In this document: one piece after another, positions 8,384 through 17,100 of the stretch
Numbering within the stretch: position 1 is the first letter of the stretch
Layout: each line of letters opens with the position of its first letter
Origin: Clostridia bacterium
GTDB taxonomy: Bacteria > Bacillota > Clostridia > Oscillospirales > CAG-272
DNA: 64,000 nucleotides
Direction: 5' to 3'
NCBI GenBank assembly: GCA_017443595.1
Contig: JAFSYU010000041.1
Location: 27,913 to 91,912, forward strand
The notes under the pieces: generated by a model
What the model saw: the letters and a program-made list of their open reading frames with translations, nothing else
Told to the model about the DNA's origin: nothing
Databases searched by the model: none
Position numbers and translations under genes: made by a program

Positions 8384-10259
8384 GTTTTATCCGCTTCTCG
8401 TTATCGGCGCCGCGGTAAGCGTGTTTGCCGCCGCCTTCATATTTGCATACGCGTTTATGAAGGACAAAAAAGAAGCCATCGGCTTTGACCGCAATATGAA
8501 GGATACGGAGATCACAAAGCGGCTGCTCAGATACGCAAAGCCGCACTGGAAGAGTTTTCTTGCCGTTTTCTTCATCATGCTGTTTTCAATAGCGTACGAT
8601 ATAGTATCCCCGCTTATCATAAGCCGTATAGCAGATCTGCTGAAAGGCAGTTTTGAGATGAAACAGCTTTTCGTCATGATAGGCGTATACGTCGGTATAC
8701 TTATAGTTTCGCTTACCTGCCAGTATTTCCAGGCCATAATACTGCAGAAAACGGGGCAGAGGATAATATCCGCGCTGCGTTACGACACGTTTGAGCATAT
8801 AGAAACGCTTTCGCATCAGCAGTTTGCGGAAATACCCGTGGGCAAGCTCGTCACAAGGGTCACAAACGATACGAACGCCGTTTCCATGATGTTTACAAAC
8901 ATATTTGTAAACCTTGCAAAAAACACTCTCGTCATAATAGGCGTTTTGTCCGCCATGTTTTTCCTGAATCTGCAGCTTACGCTCATGGTTTTGTGTTTTG
9001 CGCCGTTTATCATCATATTCACGGTCATATTCAGAAAATTCTCAAGAAAAGCGTACCGCAAGGTAAAAGACGGAACGACGAATATAAACACGTTTTTATC
9101 CGAAAACCTGTCAGGTATGAAGATAATACGCATATTTGACAGAAAGAAAGAGAAAAAGGCGGAGTTTGACGAAAAGAACAATGAATTAGGCAAGGCAAAA
9201 CGCAGGCAGATATTCGTTTTCGGTATTTTCAGGCCTACGATATATATGCTTTACATATCAAGCATTTTAGCGTTGTTGTATTTAGCGGGCAGAGGATATA
9301 TAAAAGGGTTATCTTTTGCCGGTCAGATAATAACCGCGGACGTGCTTGTTGCTTTCTATATTTATATCCAGAAGTTTTTCAACCCGATACAGACGCTGGC
9401 GGAGCAGTTCAACTGGCTGCAGTCCGCGTTTGCCTCCGCTGAAAAGATATTCACCATACTTGATATCAAACCGGAAATAGTAAACGAGCCGGACGCCGTT
9501 GATATAGGCGAGATAAAAGGCGAGATAGAATTCGATCACGTGTGGTTTGCTTATAAAGAAGATCACTGGATATTAAAGGACGTTTCTTTCAAAGCGGAAG
9601 CGGGACAGACCGTTGCCTTAGTCGGCCCCACCGGCGCGGGCAAAACGACTATCTTATCGCTTTTATGCCGCAACTACGACATACAAAAAGGCAGGATACT
9701 GATAGACGGAGTGGATATAAGACGGTACACCGTTTCGTCTCTGCGCCGCCAGTTCGGACAGATGCTGCAGACCGTTTTCCTGTTCTCCGGCACGATAAAA
9801 TCAAATATCGTCCTGCGCGACGACAGCCTGACGGATGAGGAAGTGTGGGAAGCCTGCAAATACGTAAACGCCGACAAGTTCATAAGTCAGCTTGACGACG
9901 GGCTTGAACACGAGGTAAGGGAGTTCGGAAACAACTTCTCAGCCGGTCAGCGTCAGCTCATATCGTTTGCAAGAACGGTTTTGTATAAGCCTAAAATAAT
10001 GATACTTGACGAGGCTACGGCGAATATAGACACGGAGACGGAGCAGCTTATCCAGGATTCTCTTGAAAGAATAATGAATATAGGCACGATGCTCATTGTA
10101 GCGCACCGCCTGTCAACGATACAGCACTCTGACAATATCATAGTGCTGGCGGACGGACAGATAGCTGAGCAGGGCACGCACGAGGAGCTGCTTGAAAAAC
10201 GCGGCAGATATTATAACCTCTACACGCTGCAGCACAGAAGACAGCAGCTTATGGGTTAG
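8376..10259 (+). CDS. ABC exporter half-transporter (canonical-site subunit)
   Basis: A 627-aa partner of the preceding protein. ATG 8376 is chosen over an upstream in-frame ATG at 8283 because GGAGGG lies 9 bases ahead and the N-terminus then is a hydrophobic helix, giving one extra helix before the exporter fold (~60-370). The ATPase has Walker A GPTGAGKTT and a normal Walker B ILDEATANID, but its signature is FSAGQRQ rather than LSGGQ. The deviant signature faces the Asp-containing Walker B of the partner, so both abnormal elements fall in one composite ATP site, as expected of a heterodimer. Confidence 0.9.
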   Translation: MREFYPLLVIGAAVSVFAAAFIFAYAFMKDKKEAIGFDRNMKDTEITKRLLRYAKPHWKSFLAVFFIMLFSIAYDIVSPLIISRIADLLKGSFEMKQLFVMIGVYVGILIVSLTCQYFQAIILQKTGQRIISALRYDTFEHIETLSHQQFAEIPVGKLVTRVTNDTNAVSMMFTNIFVNLAKNTLVIIGVLSAMFFLNLQLTLMVLCFAPFIIIFTVIFRKFSRKAYRKVKDGTTNINTFLSENLSGMKIIRIFDRKKEKKAEFDEKNNELGKAKRRQIFVFGIFRPTIYMLYISSILALLYLAGRGYIKGLSFAGQIITADVLVAFYIYIQKFFNPIQTLAEQFNWLQSAFASAEKIFTILDIKPEIVNEPDAVDIGEIKGEIEFDHVWFAYKEDHWILKDVSFKAEAGQTVALVGPTGAGKTTILSLLCRNYDIQKGRILIDGVDIRRYTVSSLRRQFGQMLQTVFLFSGTIKSNIVLRDDSLTDEEVWEACKYVNADKFISQLDDGLEHEVREFGNNFSAGQRQLISFARTVLYKPKIMILDEATANIDTETEQLIQDSLERIMNIGTMLIVAHRLSTIQHSDNIIVLADGQIAEQGTHEELLEKRGRYYNLYTLQHRRQQLMG

Positions 10260-10263
10260 AAAT

Positions 10264-10296
10264 AAAAAAACGGACGACTTACATCGTCCGTTTTTT
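10264..10296. terminator. Bidirectional terminator between convergent operons
   Basis: AAAAAAACGGACGA / TCGTCCGTTTTTT stem with a 6-nt loop; A and T runs on both sides let it serve both strands. Confidence 0.9.
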
Positions 10297-10309
10297 CATA
10301 AAGCGAATT

Positions 10310-10356
10310 GAACCGCGCCTTGACGCCTTGCGGGATTAGACGTGAAGGCGCAGTTC
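10310..10356 (-). terminator. Long imperfect hairpin downstream of the minus-strand regulator gene
   Basis: Two 16-nt arms (10310-10325 and 10341-10356) pair almost completely. The one C-A mismatch on the plus strand is a G-T pair on the minus strand, so it folds better in the minus-strand transcript that ends here. Confidence 0.5.
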
Positions 10357-10365
10357 TTTAGAGGA

Positions 10366-11874
10366 TCAGTCTTTTGTTTCTTCTTCGCACGGATAGAGTA
10401 TTCCGTACATTGAATAGCTTACGGCCGTGTTTTCGGCTGATTTGATCAGACCGTTTTCGTCAAACGCGTAAGTTCTTGACGTGCCGCACAGCACGGCTAT
10501 GCCTCCTCTGCCTTCCGGATCGCTGTAAACGCTGCCTATCTGCACGGCGTCCCACGTAAGTCCGTTTGCGGTTTTATTAAGCACGCCGCCGAACGCTTCG
10601 TTCTGCACGTATATCTGTTCCGGCAAAAGCTTATCGTCGCATACGAGCAGTACGGCGCTTGTTTCTTCTTTATATCTTTTAAGAAGTTCGTCGTTTTCCG
10701 TGCTTCTTTTGACCGTGTATTTGTAATTATAGTACAGTCTGCTCTGCTGATTGACGATATAATCAAACGCGTCCGCGCCGAGATTCTGTTCCGGCGTCAT
10801 ATGCTTGCCGCTCAGGTACAGTTTGCCGTTTGAATATTCCGCGGAGCCGAATTCATAAGCCGAGCCGTAGCCGACTATGCATTCGACTGCGCAGCCGTGC
10901 GACAGAAGCAGTAAATTCGTCTTATAATCTTTATCTAAATACGTGACAACGTAGCCGATCTTTGTCTTTCCTATGCAGCGCAGGCCGAACAGAGACATAT
11001 CGAGCTGCACCGGCGTTTCTTTGCGGCTTAGCTTTTCTCCGGTTTGCGCAGAGTATTCCGATATGATGAACGACGTGCATTTTACGCTGCTGTCAGATGA
11101 CTCTCCGTTTTCGTCATATATTTTATACGCCTCGCATATATAGCTTAAAACGTATATTTTGCCCGCGTCTTCATAAACGCCCGCAAGCTGTTCCGTGTAC
11201 GTGCCTAACGGATTTGTATACGAGTTTTCCCAGATAACGGAACCGTTTTCTTTGTCAAGCAGAGTAAATCTCATGGAAGCGACCGTATCTTCTCTGACCA
11301 TATCCAGATGATAATCGTAGCTTACAAGAAGAACGCCGCTGTCAAATTCTTTGTAACTGTAGAGCAAAAGGTCGTATTCGTGCTCGTACCTCCACAGAGC
11401 AGAGCCGTTTTTCACCTTTGAAAAATACATCTTTTTGTTTTCAACTTCAAAGTTATAGCCGTAATTCATCTTTGTGATGAAAAGCCCGCCGGACATAATG
11501 TAATCCGGAGACTCAACGTTTGCAGCCTGCGGCTCGCCGCCCTGAAGGATACATTCTTCAAGCTTAAGATCCGCCAGGCTTTCATGGCTGCCGTTTGGCG
11601 TGAGCGTTTCCTGTTTTATGACGGTTTCCGATATTTCGTGTGCGACGGACGCGCCGTGTACCACCATATTGTCGGTTTTGTTCATATACTTTGCAGCAAC
11701 GGTCAGCACCACGAACGCGGCAAGCGCGAACAGCGCCGCGGCGGACATAACGTATGTGAATATCCGTTTGCCTTTGCCTTTATTGAAATACAGCCCGGCG
11801 TTTTCTTCAGCCGCGTCTGTTTTATATTTGTCGCTTACGTTTTCAAGAGCGACAAGGATATCTTTTGATTTCAT
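10366..11874 (-). CDS. Membrane-bound putative anti-sigma protein with beta-propeller-like ectodomain
   Basis: A 502-aa protein overlapping the ECF sigma gene by ATGA. Residues 1-35 are charged and cytoplasmic, ~36-62 form one membrane helix, and ~130-500 are rich in beta-strand segments of the WRYEHEYDLLLYS and GSVIWENSYT kind, suggesting a PQQ/WD-like propeller. Position downstream of and translationally coupled to a sigma factor suggests it is the cognate anti-sigma factor, with the propeller as an outside sensor. No ZAS-type His-Cys motif is present at the N-terminus, so this is inference from order and topology. Confidence 0.65.
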   Translation of the reverse strand: MKSKDILVALENVSDKYKTDAAEENAGLYFNKGKGKRIFTYVMSAAALFALAAFVVLTVAAKYMNKTDNMVVHGASVAHEISETVIKQETLTPNGSHESLADLKLEECILQGGEPQAANVESPDYIMSGGLFITKMNYGYNFEVENKKMYFSKVKNGSALWRYEHEYDLLLYSYKEFDSGVLLVSYDYHLDMVREDTVASMRFTLLDKENGSVIWENSYTNPLGTYTEQLAGVYEDAGKIYVLSYICEAYKIYDENGESSDSSVKCTSFIISEYSAQTGEKLSRKETPVQLDMSLFGLRCIGKTKIGYVVTYLDKDYKTNLLLLSHGCAVECIVGYGSAYEFGSAEYSNGKLYLSGKHMTPEQNLGADAFDYIVNQQSRLYYNYKYTVKRSTENDELLKRYKEETSAVLLVCDDKLLPEQIYVQNEAFGGVLNKTANGLTWDAVQIGSVYSDPEGRGGIAVLCGTSRTYAFDENGLIKSAENTAVSYSMYGILYPCEEETKD

Positions 11875-12413
11875 ATTTTATACCCTCTTTCCTTGAGTAT
11901 TTCCGCCAGTCTTTTGCGCATACGCATGAGCCGGGCGGATATTGCGTTTTTGCTTATTCCCGTCATTTTCGATATTGCGGGTATGTCGTCCGCGTAGTAA
12001 TAGCGGCGCATGAATATAAATCGGGAATCCTCCGGCAGCTCGGATAAAAAACGGTCAAGCAGCGTAGACAGTCCGCTTGTATCGTCGCGGGTGTCAGCCA
12101 CTGTTTCGGAAAGCTCATCGTCAAGAGAAACGGTATTTCCCCTGCGTTTTTTTGCCGTGTTGTAGCGGTATTTAGTAAGCGATACGCGGCGCACCGTCTC
12201 ACATAAATATGCGAAAAGATTATCAGGTCTTTTCGGCGGTACGCTGTTCCATACAGATAAATACGCGTCGTTCACACATTCCTCCGCGTCGCGTTTGTCG
12301 CCGGTTATGCCGTAAGATACGCGCCTTAACTTTGCGCCGTACGATGCGTCGGATTCCGATATTGCCGCCTCATCTCTGTTAAAGAATAATGCTATTATGT
12401 TCTGATCCTCCAT
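11871..12413 (-). CDS. ECF-type RNA polymerase sigma factor
   Basis: A 180-aa protein with region 2 at ~20-85 (GDKRDAEECVNDAYLSVWN) and region 4 at ~125-178 (YYYADDIPAISKMTGISKNA, then a basic recognition helix). AAAGGAGGAG lies 8 bases before the ATG. It heads a two-gene minus-strand operon with the membrane regulator and is divergent from gpr. Confidence 0.9.
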   Translation of the reverse strand: MEDQNIIALFFNRDEAAISESDASYGAKLRRVSYGITGDKRDAEECVNDAYLSVWNSVPPKRPDNLFAYLCETVRRVSLTKYRYNTAKKRRGNTVSLDDELSETVADTRDDTSGLSTLLDRFLSELPEDSRFIFMRRYYYADDIPAISKMTGISKNAISARLMRMRKRLAEILKERGYKI

Positions 12414-12560
12414 GCCAAGCTCCTCCTTTCATAAGATAAGTGGACAAACGGTACGTCAAAATGACGCGCAGAGTATAAAAAATGCAGATATTTTTCTTAA
12501 TTTTCTCAAATAACCGTCCCCCGTCACGTCAATAATACTTTGAGATACGGGGGTGATATT

Positions 12561-13415
12561 ATGTATTTCAGGTCCGATATGGCAAACGAGATCCGCGGCA
12601 GGGTGATGAAAGAATATTCAAAAGAACATAAGGGAGAGCCGGACGGTATAAAGTATACGGAACGCGGAAGGATATCCGCCGTTACCGTTTCAAACGAAAA
12701 CGGCGCGCGCCTCCTCGGCAAGCCCATAGGGAAATACGTTACGGTAAACGTGGGAAAAATATGGGAGTCCGATCAGGATGATTTCAAAGAGTGCGCGGAT
12801 ATCATAGCGGATACGGTAATATCCATGAAAAAGCCGGACGGCTGCGTTCTTGCCGCCGGTTTAGGCAACAGATACGTTACGGCGGACGCGCTCGGTCCGC
12901 TTGCGGTCAGACACATTATAGCAACGCATCACATAAAGGATACGGCGGCGTTTGACAAAAGCGGTTTGGGCGACTGCGCGGCGTTGTCTCCCGGCGTGCT
13001 GTCACAGACCGGTATAGAGGCGGCGGAGCAGATAAAAGCGGCGGCGGATCAGCTGAAGCCCCGACTTATTATAATCATAGATTCGCTTGCGGCGGCGGGG
13101 ATAGAAACGCTTTCCACTTCCGTACAGATAACGGATACGGGTATATCTCCGGGATCCGGCGTCGGAAACGACAGAGGAGAGCTCTCCGAAAAAACGCTCG
13201 GCGCGCCCGTGATAGCAATAGGCGTTCCCACCGTTATAGACGCGGCGTCTTTACTGCCGGACGGCGCGGAGAACGAGTATAAAAAGCTGAAAGGCTGTTA
13301 CGTCTGCCCGAAGGACAGCGACAGATCCGTAGGTGAGCTGTCAAGGCTTATAGGATATGCGATAAACCGCGTTTGCCATCCTTTTTTGTCATACGAAGAT
13401 ATGGCGTATATTTGA
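12561..13415 (+). CDS. gpr: Germination protease GPR
   Basis: A 284-aa aspartic-type spore protease that degrades small acid-soluble proteins at germination. The segments GLGNRYVTADALGP and IIIIDSLAAAG carry the two aspartates (Asp109, Asp174) corresponding to the functional pair of Bacillus megaterium GPR, and ITDTGISPGSGVGN is diagnostic. ATG 12561 follows GGGGGTGAT. It is somewhat shorter than the Bacillus enzyme, as is usual in clostridia. The next gene is spoIIP, as in many spore formers. Forespore sigma-G control is expected from the family but the promoter could not be identified with confidence. Confidence 0.95.
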   Translation: MYFRSDMANEIRGRVMKEYSKEHKGEPDGIKYTERGRISAVTVSNENGARLLGKPIGKYVTVNVGKIWESDQDDFKECADIIADTVISMKKPDGCVLAAGLGNRYVTADALGPLAVRHIIATHHIKDTAAFDKSGLGDCAALSPGVLSQTGIEAAEQIKAAADQLKPRLIIIIDSLAAAGIETLSTSVQITDTGISPGSGVGNDRGELSEKTLGAPVIAIGVPTVIDAASLLPDGAENEYKKLKGCYVCPKDSDRSVGELSRLIGYAINRVCHPFLSYEDMAYI

Positions 13416-13457
13416 TACGCCGCCGGAATAGAATTATTAAAAAGGAAGGTGATAATA

Positions 13458-14570
13458 ATGGATGCCGATAAGCTTTTTATGAAAATGAAGGATACTTCAA
13501 AAGAATCGTACAGGATAAAAAGCGGACTTTACACCGCGGGCAAAATATTTGTTAAATTTATTGTTTTTCCTCTCGTTATCTGCGCGGTGCTTGCCGGCGG
13601 CGTTTTTACCGCGGCGGACGCGGTGATATCCGAAGGTAAAGGTGCTACCGGGATCTTTTTGAAATTTACAAAAGGAAAAAGATCAAATAAAAGCGTTATA
13701 CCGCCCGCGGAGGAAAACTGTGAGGAGAAGGAAAACAACGAAGAGCTGCTTCAAAGACTTTATGAGTTTGACAAAGAAGCCGTGCCGGACGGCTGCGTCG
13801 GCATAGTTCCGGTGTCGCTTTACAGACAAGCCGACGAAGGTTACGTTTACATATCCGACGCGGGCGAAAAAAAGCAGTTAGACGCCGCGTGGTATACAAA
13901 AGATAAGCTTGCCGTTGTATTTGAGGAAAGCGACGATTATCAGGCGCTTATAATACATACGCACGGAACGGAAGCGTTTTCGCCGGACGGCGCGCTTTAT
14001 ACGGAGCCGGGCTCTTATCCGCGTTCTTCTTTAAAAGAAGAAAACGTGGTATGTATAGGCGATATTTTTGAAGACGTTTTTAATGAAGCCGGCATAAAAA
14101 CGCTGCACTGTGAAATTCCCGTTGATAAGGAATCATATTCAAAGGCTTATTCAAACGCGGCTAAGATAATAAAGGAATATTTAAAAGAATATCCTACTAT
14201 TAAATATATGTTCGATATACACCGCGACGCCGTGGAGCTGTCCGACGGGTCAAAGGCGCGTATGGTAACGGCGGTAGACGGAGAAGCGGCGGCTCAGCTT
14301 ATGTTCGTTGTGGGAACGGACAGACTTGAAGACGAAAACGTAAACTGGAAGGATAATCTGACTTTAGCGGTCAAGCTGCAGTACGCGCTTGACAATAAAT
14401 ATCCCGGTCTTATGCGGCCGATAAATATAAAGCAGGGCGCGTTCAATCAGTTTTATACGCCTCTGTCGATACTTATAGAAGTCGGCTCCGACGGCAACAG
14501 CATGCAAGAAGCAAAACGCTCCGCAAAGATACTTGCGGAGCAGATGGTCAAAACGATAAAGGAAGGATGA
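13458..14570 (+). CDS. spoIIP: Stage II sporulation protein P
   Basis: A 370-aa membrane-anchored peptidoglycan amidase/endopeptidase that works with SpoIID and SpoIIM in engulfment. One N-terminal helix (~30-55), a linker, then the amidase-3-like domain (~150-370) with HTHGTEAF and FDIHRDA metal-binding segments. ATG 13458 is placed after AAGGAAGGTG; GTG 13449 overlaps that site and is less likely. It is 42 nt downstream of gpr. It ends exactly where the convergent gene ends, with no intergenic space. Confidence 0.93.
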   Translation: MDADKLFMKMKDTSKESYRIKSGLYTAGKIFVKFIVFPLVICAVLAGGVFTAADAVISEGKGATGIFLKFTKGKRSNKSVIPPAEENCEEKENNEELLQRLYEFDKEAVPDGCVGIVPVSLYRQADEGYVYISDAGEKKQLDAAWYTKDKLAVVFEESDDYQALIIHTHGTEAFSPDGALYTEPGSYPRSSLKEENVVCIGDIFEDVFNEAGIKTLHCEIPVDKESYSKAYSNAAKIIKEYLKEYPTIKYMFDIHRDAVELSDGSKARMVTAVDGEAAAQLMFVVGTDRLEDENVNWKDNLTLAVKLQYALDNKYPGLMRPINIKQGAFNQFYTPLSILIEVGSDGNSMQEAKRSAKILAEQMVKTIKEG

Positions 14571-15365
14571 TCACAAAAGCGCTTTTGCCTCACGCCGTAT
14601 GGCGGTGCTGCCGCCGTGTTCGGCGCAGTACGTCAGGTGTTCTTTTGCCTCGCCGTCTCTGCCGGACGCTTTGCAAATGTGATAAAGGCGGCGGTGCGCG
14701 AGAAGCGCGGCGGCGTTGTCCGCTTTGAAGATGCCGGATGCGGACAAAAGCCCGTTATAGTATTTTTCCTCCGCTTCCGTATCACCGGTCTTTGCGGCTC
14801 TTGACGTTTTTCTCACCGCGTCCGCCATTGCGGATACGGTGGAAGATGCGTCGTGCTTTTCCGCGTAGGCAAGCAGTCTGTCGCCTTCTTCGATATTGCC
14901 GGCTCTGTATTCCTCATCCGCGGCGTATACGGCGATTTTGCCCTTATACGACGGTTTCATTTTTGTTTTCATCTCAACTATGACTGCGGCTCTGCCGCGC
15001 CTGTCGTCCAAAAGATCGTAAGCGGTATATAAAAGCTCAAGCATATCAAAGCGCGGGCGGGCGATAACGTATCCGTCACCCTCGCTTTTTTCTTTATACG
15101 TTTCTATGTATTTTTTCGGCTGCAGATCTTTTCTTACAAGCCGCGTGCCTTCCGCAAACGGTTTTGATACTCCGTCCGCGTATATCCCCGCGAAGGCGTT
15201 CAACAAAGAAAGGCAGAACATTATTATGCCGACCGTGACCGAAGGCGCGGGATTCATATCTCCTTTGCCGACAAAATACGCAACGACAAAGAACGCCGCC
15301 CCTATCAGAAGCAGAGCGGATGAAATAAGAACGGTCTTTATCAAAGAAGAACGCGAAAGAAACAT
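14571..15365 (-). CDS. Two-helix membrane protein with TPR-like cytoplasmic domain
   Basis: A 264-aa protein with two membrane helices (~8-32, ~38-60) and a helical repeat region (~105-264) with TPR-like periodicity (ALA/YAA/AYAE patterns). The ATG at 15365 is chosen because GGAGGAG is 7 nt upstream; a GTG two codons earlier would be only 1 nt from that site. It is the second gene after DUF4364. I recognise no specific family; a scaffold role would be a guess. Confidence 0.65.
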   Translation of the reverse strand: MFLSRSSLIKTVLISSALLLIGAAFFVVAYFVGKGDMNPAPSVTVGIIMFCLSLLNAFAGIYADGVSKPFAEGTRLVRKDLQPKKYIETYKEKSEGDGYVIARPRFDMLELLYTAYDLLDDRRGRAAVIVEMKTKMKPSYKGKIAVYAADEEYRAGNIEEGDRLLAYAEKHDASSTVSAMADAVRKTSRAAKTGDTEAEEKYYNGLLSASGIFKADNAAALLAHRRLYHICKASGRDGEAKEHLTYCAEHGGSTAIRREAKALL

Positions 15366-15367
15366 GA

Positions 15368-15889
15368 TCACGCTCCTCCGAGCAGGGAGATGAGCCGCGT
15401 GTAGATAAGCACCGGATCCTCGGAGAACGCGCCGGCGGCTTTCTGCGCCTGATACATCGTATCAAAAGTAAGAGATATATCTATAAGCACCGTGCTTTTA
15501 TGCGACAGCGACATATCCACCTTGAATTTCTTTTCTTCTGTTTCCGTTATTTTTATATTCTTTTTGATCTCGGCTTTGCCGATATCTATTGATTTTACTG
15601 CGGCGCGCAGACTTCTGTCGCTGATATAGCCGGAAAGTTCGCTTTTAAGCGTTTTTGCAATGAATTGTCCGTCTTCCGTCACGGAAAAAAGCCCGCTTTC
15701 GTCCTCGGATATGAGTTTATCACGTTCGAGCGCGTCAAAAGCCTCGATAAAATCCATATTTGAAATAACTCCCTCGTATAACGCAAGGTCGTTTATGTCG
15801 GGATATGAGAGCGGATAACCGATCTTCTGCATGACGCAGAGGATATAAAGCTTGATATCGCCCGGATCGGTCAAAGGTATTACAGCCAT
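15368..15889 (-). CDS. DUF4364 family winged-helix-like protein
   Basis: A 173-aa protein opening with MAVIPLTDPGDIKLYILCVM, followed by a winged-helix-like N-terminal half and a beta-rich half, as in the DUF4364 family common in clostridia. A GGAGGTG ribosome binding site precedes the ATG. Function in the family is unknown; a DNA-binding role is suspected from the fold. Confidence 0.8.
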   Translation of the reverse strand: MAVIPLTDPGDIKLYILCVMQKIGYPLSYPDINDLALYEGVISNMDFIEAFDALERDKLISEDESGLFSVTEDGQFIAKTLKSELSGYISDRSLRAAVKSIDIGKAEIKKNIKITETEEKKFKVDMSLSHKSTVLIDISLTFDTMYQAQKAAGAFSEDPVLIYTRLISLLGGA

Positions 15890-15920
15890 AAAGGCACCTC
15901 CGAAGCCTAATGATTTATAT

Positions 15921-15949
15921 ATTATACCATATTATAAGTAACATTTCAA
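15921..15949 (-). promoter_or_regulatory. Sigma-A type promoter for the DUF4364 operon
   Basis: On the minus strand TTGAAA, a 17-bp spacer and TATAAT lie about 30 bp upstream of the start codon. Confidence 0.75.
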
Positions 15950-16028
15950 GCATTTGATGAAAAAATGCGCGTTTTTTTGCATAATACCGTCTTTTTGAAA
16001 TTTTATGAAAAATATTTTTTAAAAACTA

Positions 16029-16056
16029 TTGACAAATTTAAAAACTTGTATATAAT
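16029..16056 (+). promoter_or_regulatory. Promoter for the SigH-like gene
   Basis: TTGACA, a 16-bp spacer and TATAAT, 66 bp upstream of the TTG start. Confidence 0.75.
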
Positions 16057-16122
16057 AATTATGTGGAGCGGTATCATTATCATTGGTTTATTTCGCATGG
16101 TCCGCTTTGAAAGGAGCGCTTT

Positions 16123-16713
16123 TTGGATATTCTGCAGGAAGACGTGATGAGAACAAGATACGGCGATAACGAGGCGTTTAAACGTTTGCTTGACGCGTAT
16201 ACGCCAATGATCTCATCGGTCGTTACGGAGATCTGCCGCTCCTGTCCCACGCTTGACATAAAAGACGATCTGAAACAGGAAGCGGCGATAGCGTTGTACT
16301 TTTCGGCGCTTTCATACAAAGAAGACAAAGGCGTTTCCTTCGGTCTGTACGCTAAAATATGCACAAAAAACCGGCTTACGTCGTATGTGCAGAAAAGCCT
16401 TGCAAGGTCTGTGTCCCAGATAGTATCGGATTGTATCGATGATTGCTTTGAAGATAAAACCGAGCCTGCCGCAAACGCTGAAGAGCAGCCTCTGAATCTG
16501 ATCATATCAAAAGAAAGCTGCGATATGCTTAAAAAGCGTATCAAAGCGGAGCTTACGGATTACGAATATACCGTTTTTATGTATCATGCGGACGGCGTAA
16601 GACCGTCGGACATATCAAAAAAACTCGGTAAAAGCAGTAAATCCGTTTATAACACTTTGCAGAGAGTTCGGCAAAAGCTCAGAAAGCTCGTATTGCAGAC
16701 GGGCGAACAATAA
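16123..16713 (+). CDS. SigH-like alternative sigma factor
   Basis: A 196-aa sigma-70 family protein with region 2 (~20-85, DIKDDLKQEAAIALYFSAL resembling sigma-H) and region 4 (~140-190, VRPSDISKKLGKSSKSVYN). The start is taken as TTG at 16123 because AAAGGAGC lies 5 nt upstream; the next in-frame ATG (16147) has no such site. No membrane regulator is attached, unlike the two ECF factors of this window. Whether it is the true spo0H orthologue is uncertain, since it is not beside the secE/nusG operon where many clostridia keep that gene. Confidence 0.75.
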   Translation: MDILQEDVMRTRYGDNEAFKRLLDAYTPMISSVVTEICRSCPTLDIKDDLKQEAAIALYFSALSYKEDKGVSFGLYAKICTKNRLTSYVQKSLARSVSQIVSDCIDDCFEDKTEPAANAEEQPLNLIISKESCDMLKKRIKAELTDYEYTVFMYHADGVRPSDISKKLGKSSKSVYNTLQRVRQKLRKLVLQTGEQ

Positions 16714-16771
16714 GGAATCAAGCGCTTTGAATAGCGCGGTTTATACAACAAAGAAAGGAACAGCAATCACA

Positions 16772-17056
16772 ATGTACGAGGACATCACATTAACCTGCAA
16801 GGACTGCGGACAGGAATTCGTGTTTACCGCCCGTGAACAGGAGTTTTACGCGGAAAAGGGCTTCCAGAACCAGCCTCAGAGATGCAAAGCCTGCCGTGAC
16901 AAAAGAAAAGCGGCGGCCGGTGAGAGCAGAGAGCTCTTTACGACCGTTTGCTCAAAATGCGGCAAAGAGGCAAAAGTCCGTTTCCAGCCTACGGAAGGCA
17001 GACCCGTTTACTGCAGCGAATGCTTCGCTGAGATGAAAAACAACCGTCAGCAGTAA
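16772..17056 (+). CDS. Zinc-ribbon protein with two CxxC pairs per half
   Basis: A 94-aa cytoplasmic protein with two zinc-ribbon units: CKDCG...CKAC (~9-45) and CSKCG...CSEC (~58-88). It matches the clostridial CxxC-x(n)-CxxC zinc-ribbon family. Start 16772 follows AAAGGAAC; an upstream ATG at 16727 lacks a site. Function unknown; nucleic-acid binding is the usual guess. Confidence 0.8.
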   Translation: MYEDITLTCKDCGQEFVFTAREQEFYAEKGFQNQPQRCKACRDKRKAAAGESRELFTTVCSKCGKEAKVRFQPTEGRPVYCSECFAEMKNNRQQ

Positions 17057-17074
17057 GGTGGAATGGTTGAAATG

Positions 17075-17100
17075 GCACCGCGAAAGCGGTGCTTGTTTCA
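17075..17100 (+). terminator. Terminator after the zinc-ribbon gene
   Basis: GCACCGC / GCGGTGC stem with a GAAA tetraloop followed by TTGTTT; it abuts the 3' end of the convergent symporter gene. Confidence 0.8.

Noticed and set aside
12505..12545. Sigma-G promoter for gpr
   Set aside because: A CAATAATA -10-like element with AAATA about 17 bp upstream can be drawn, but the match to the sigma-G consensus is too weak to annotate.
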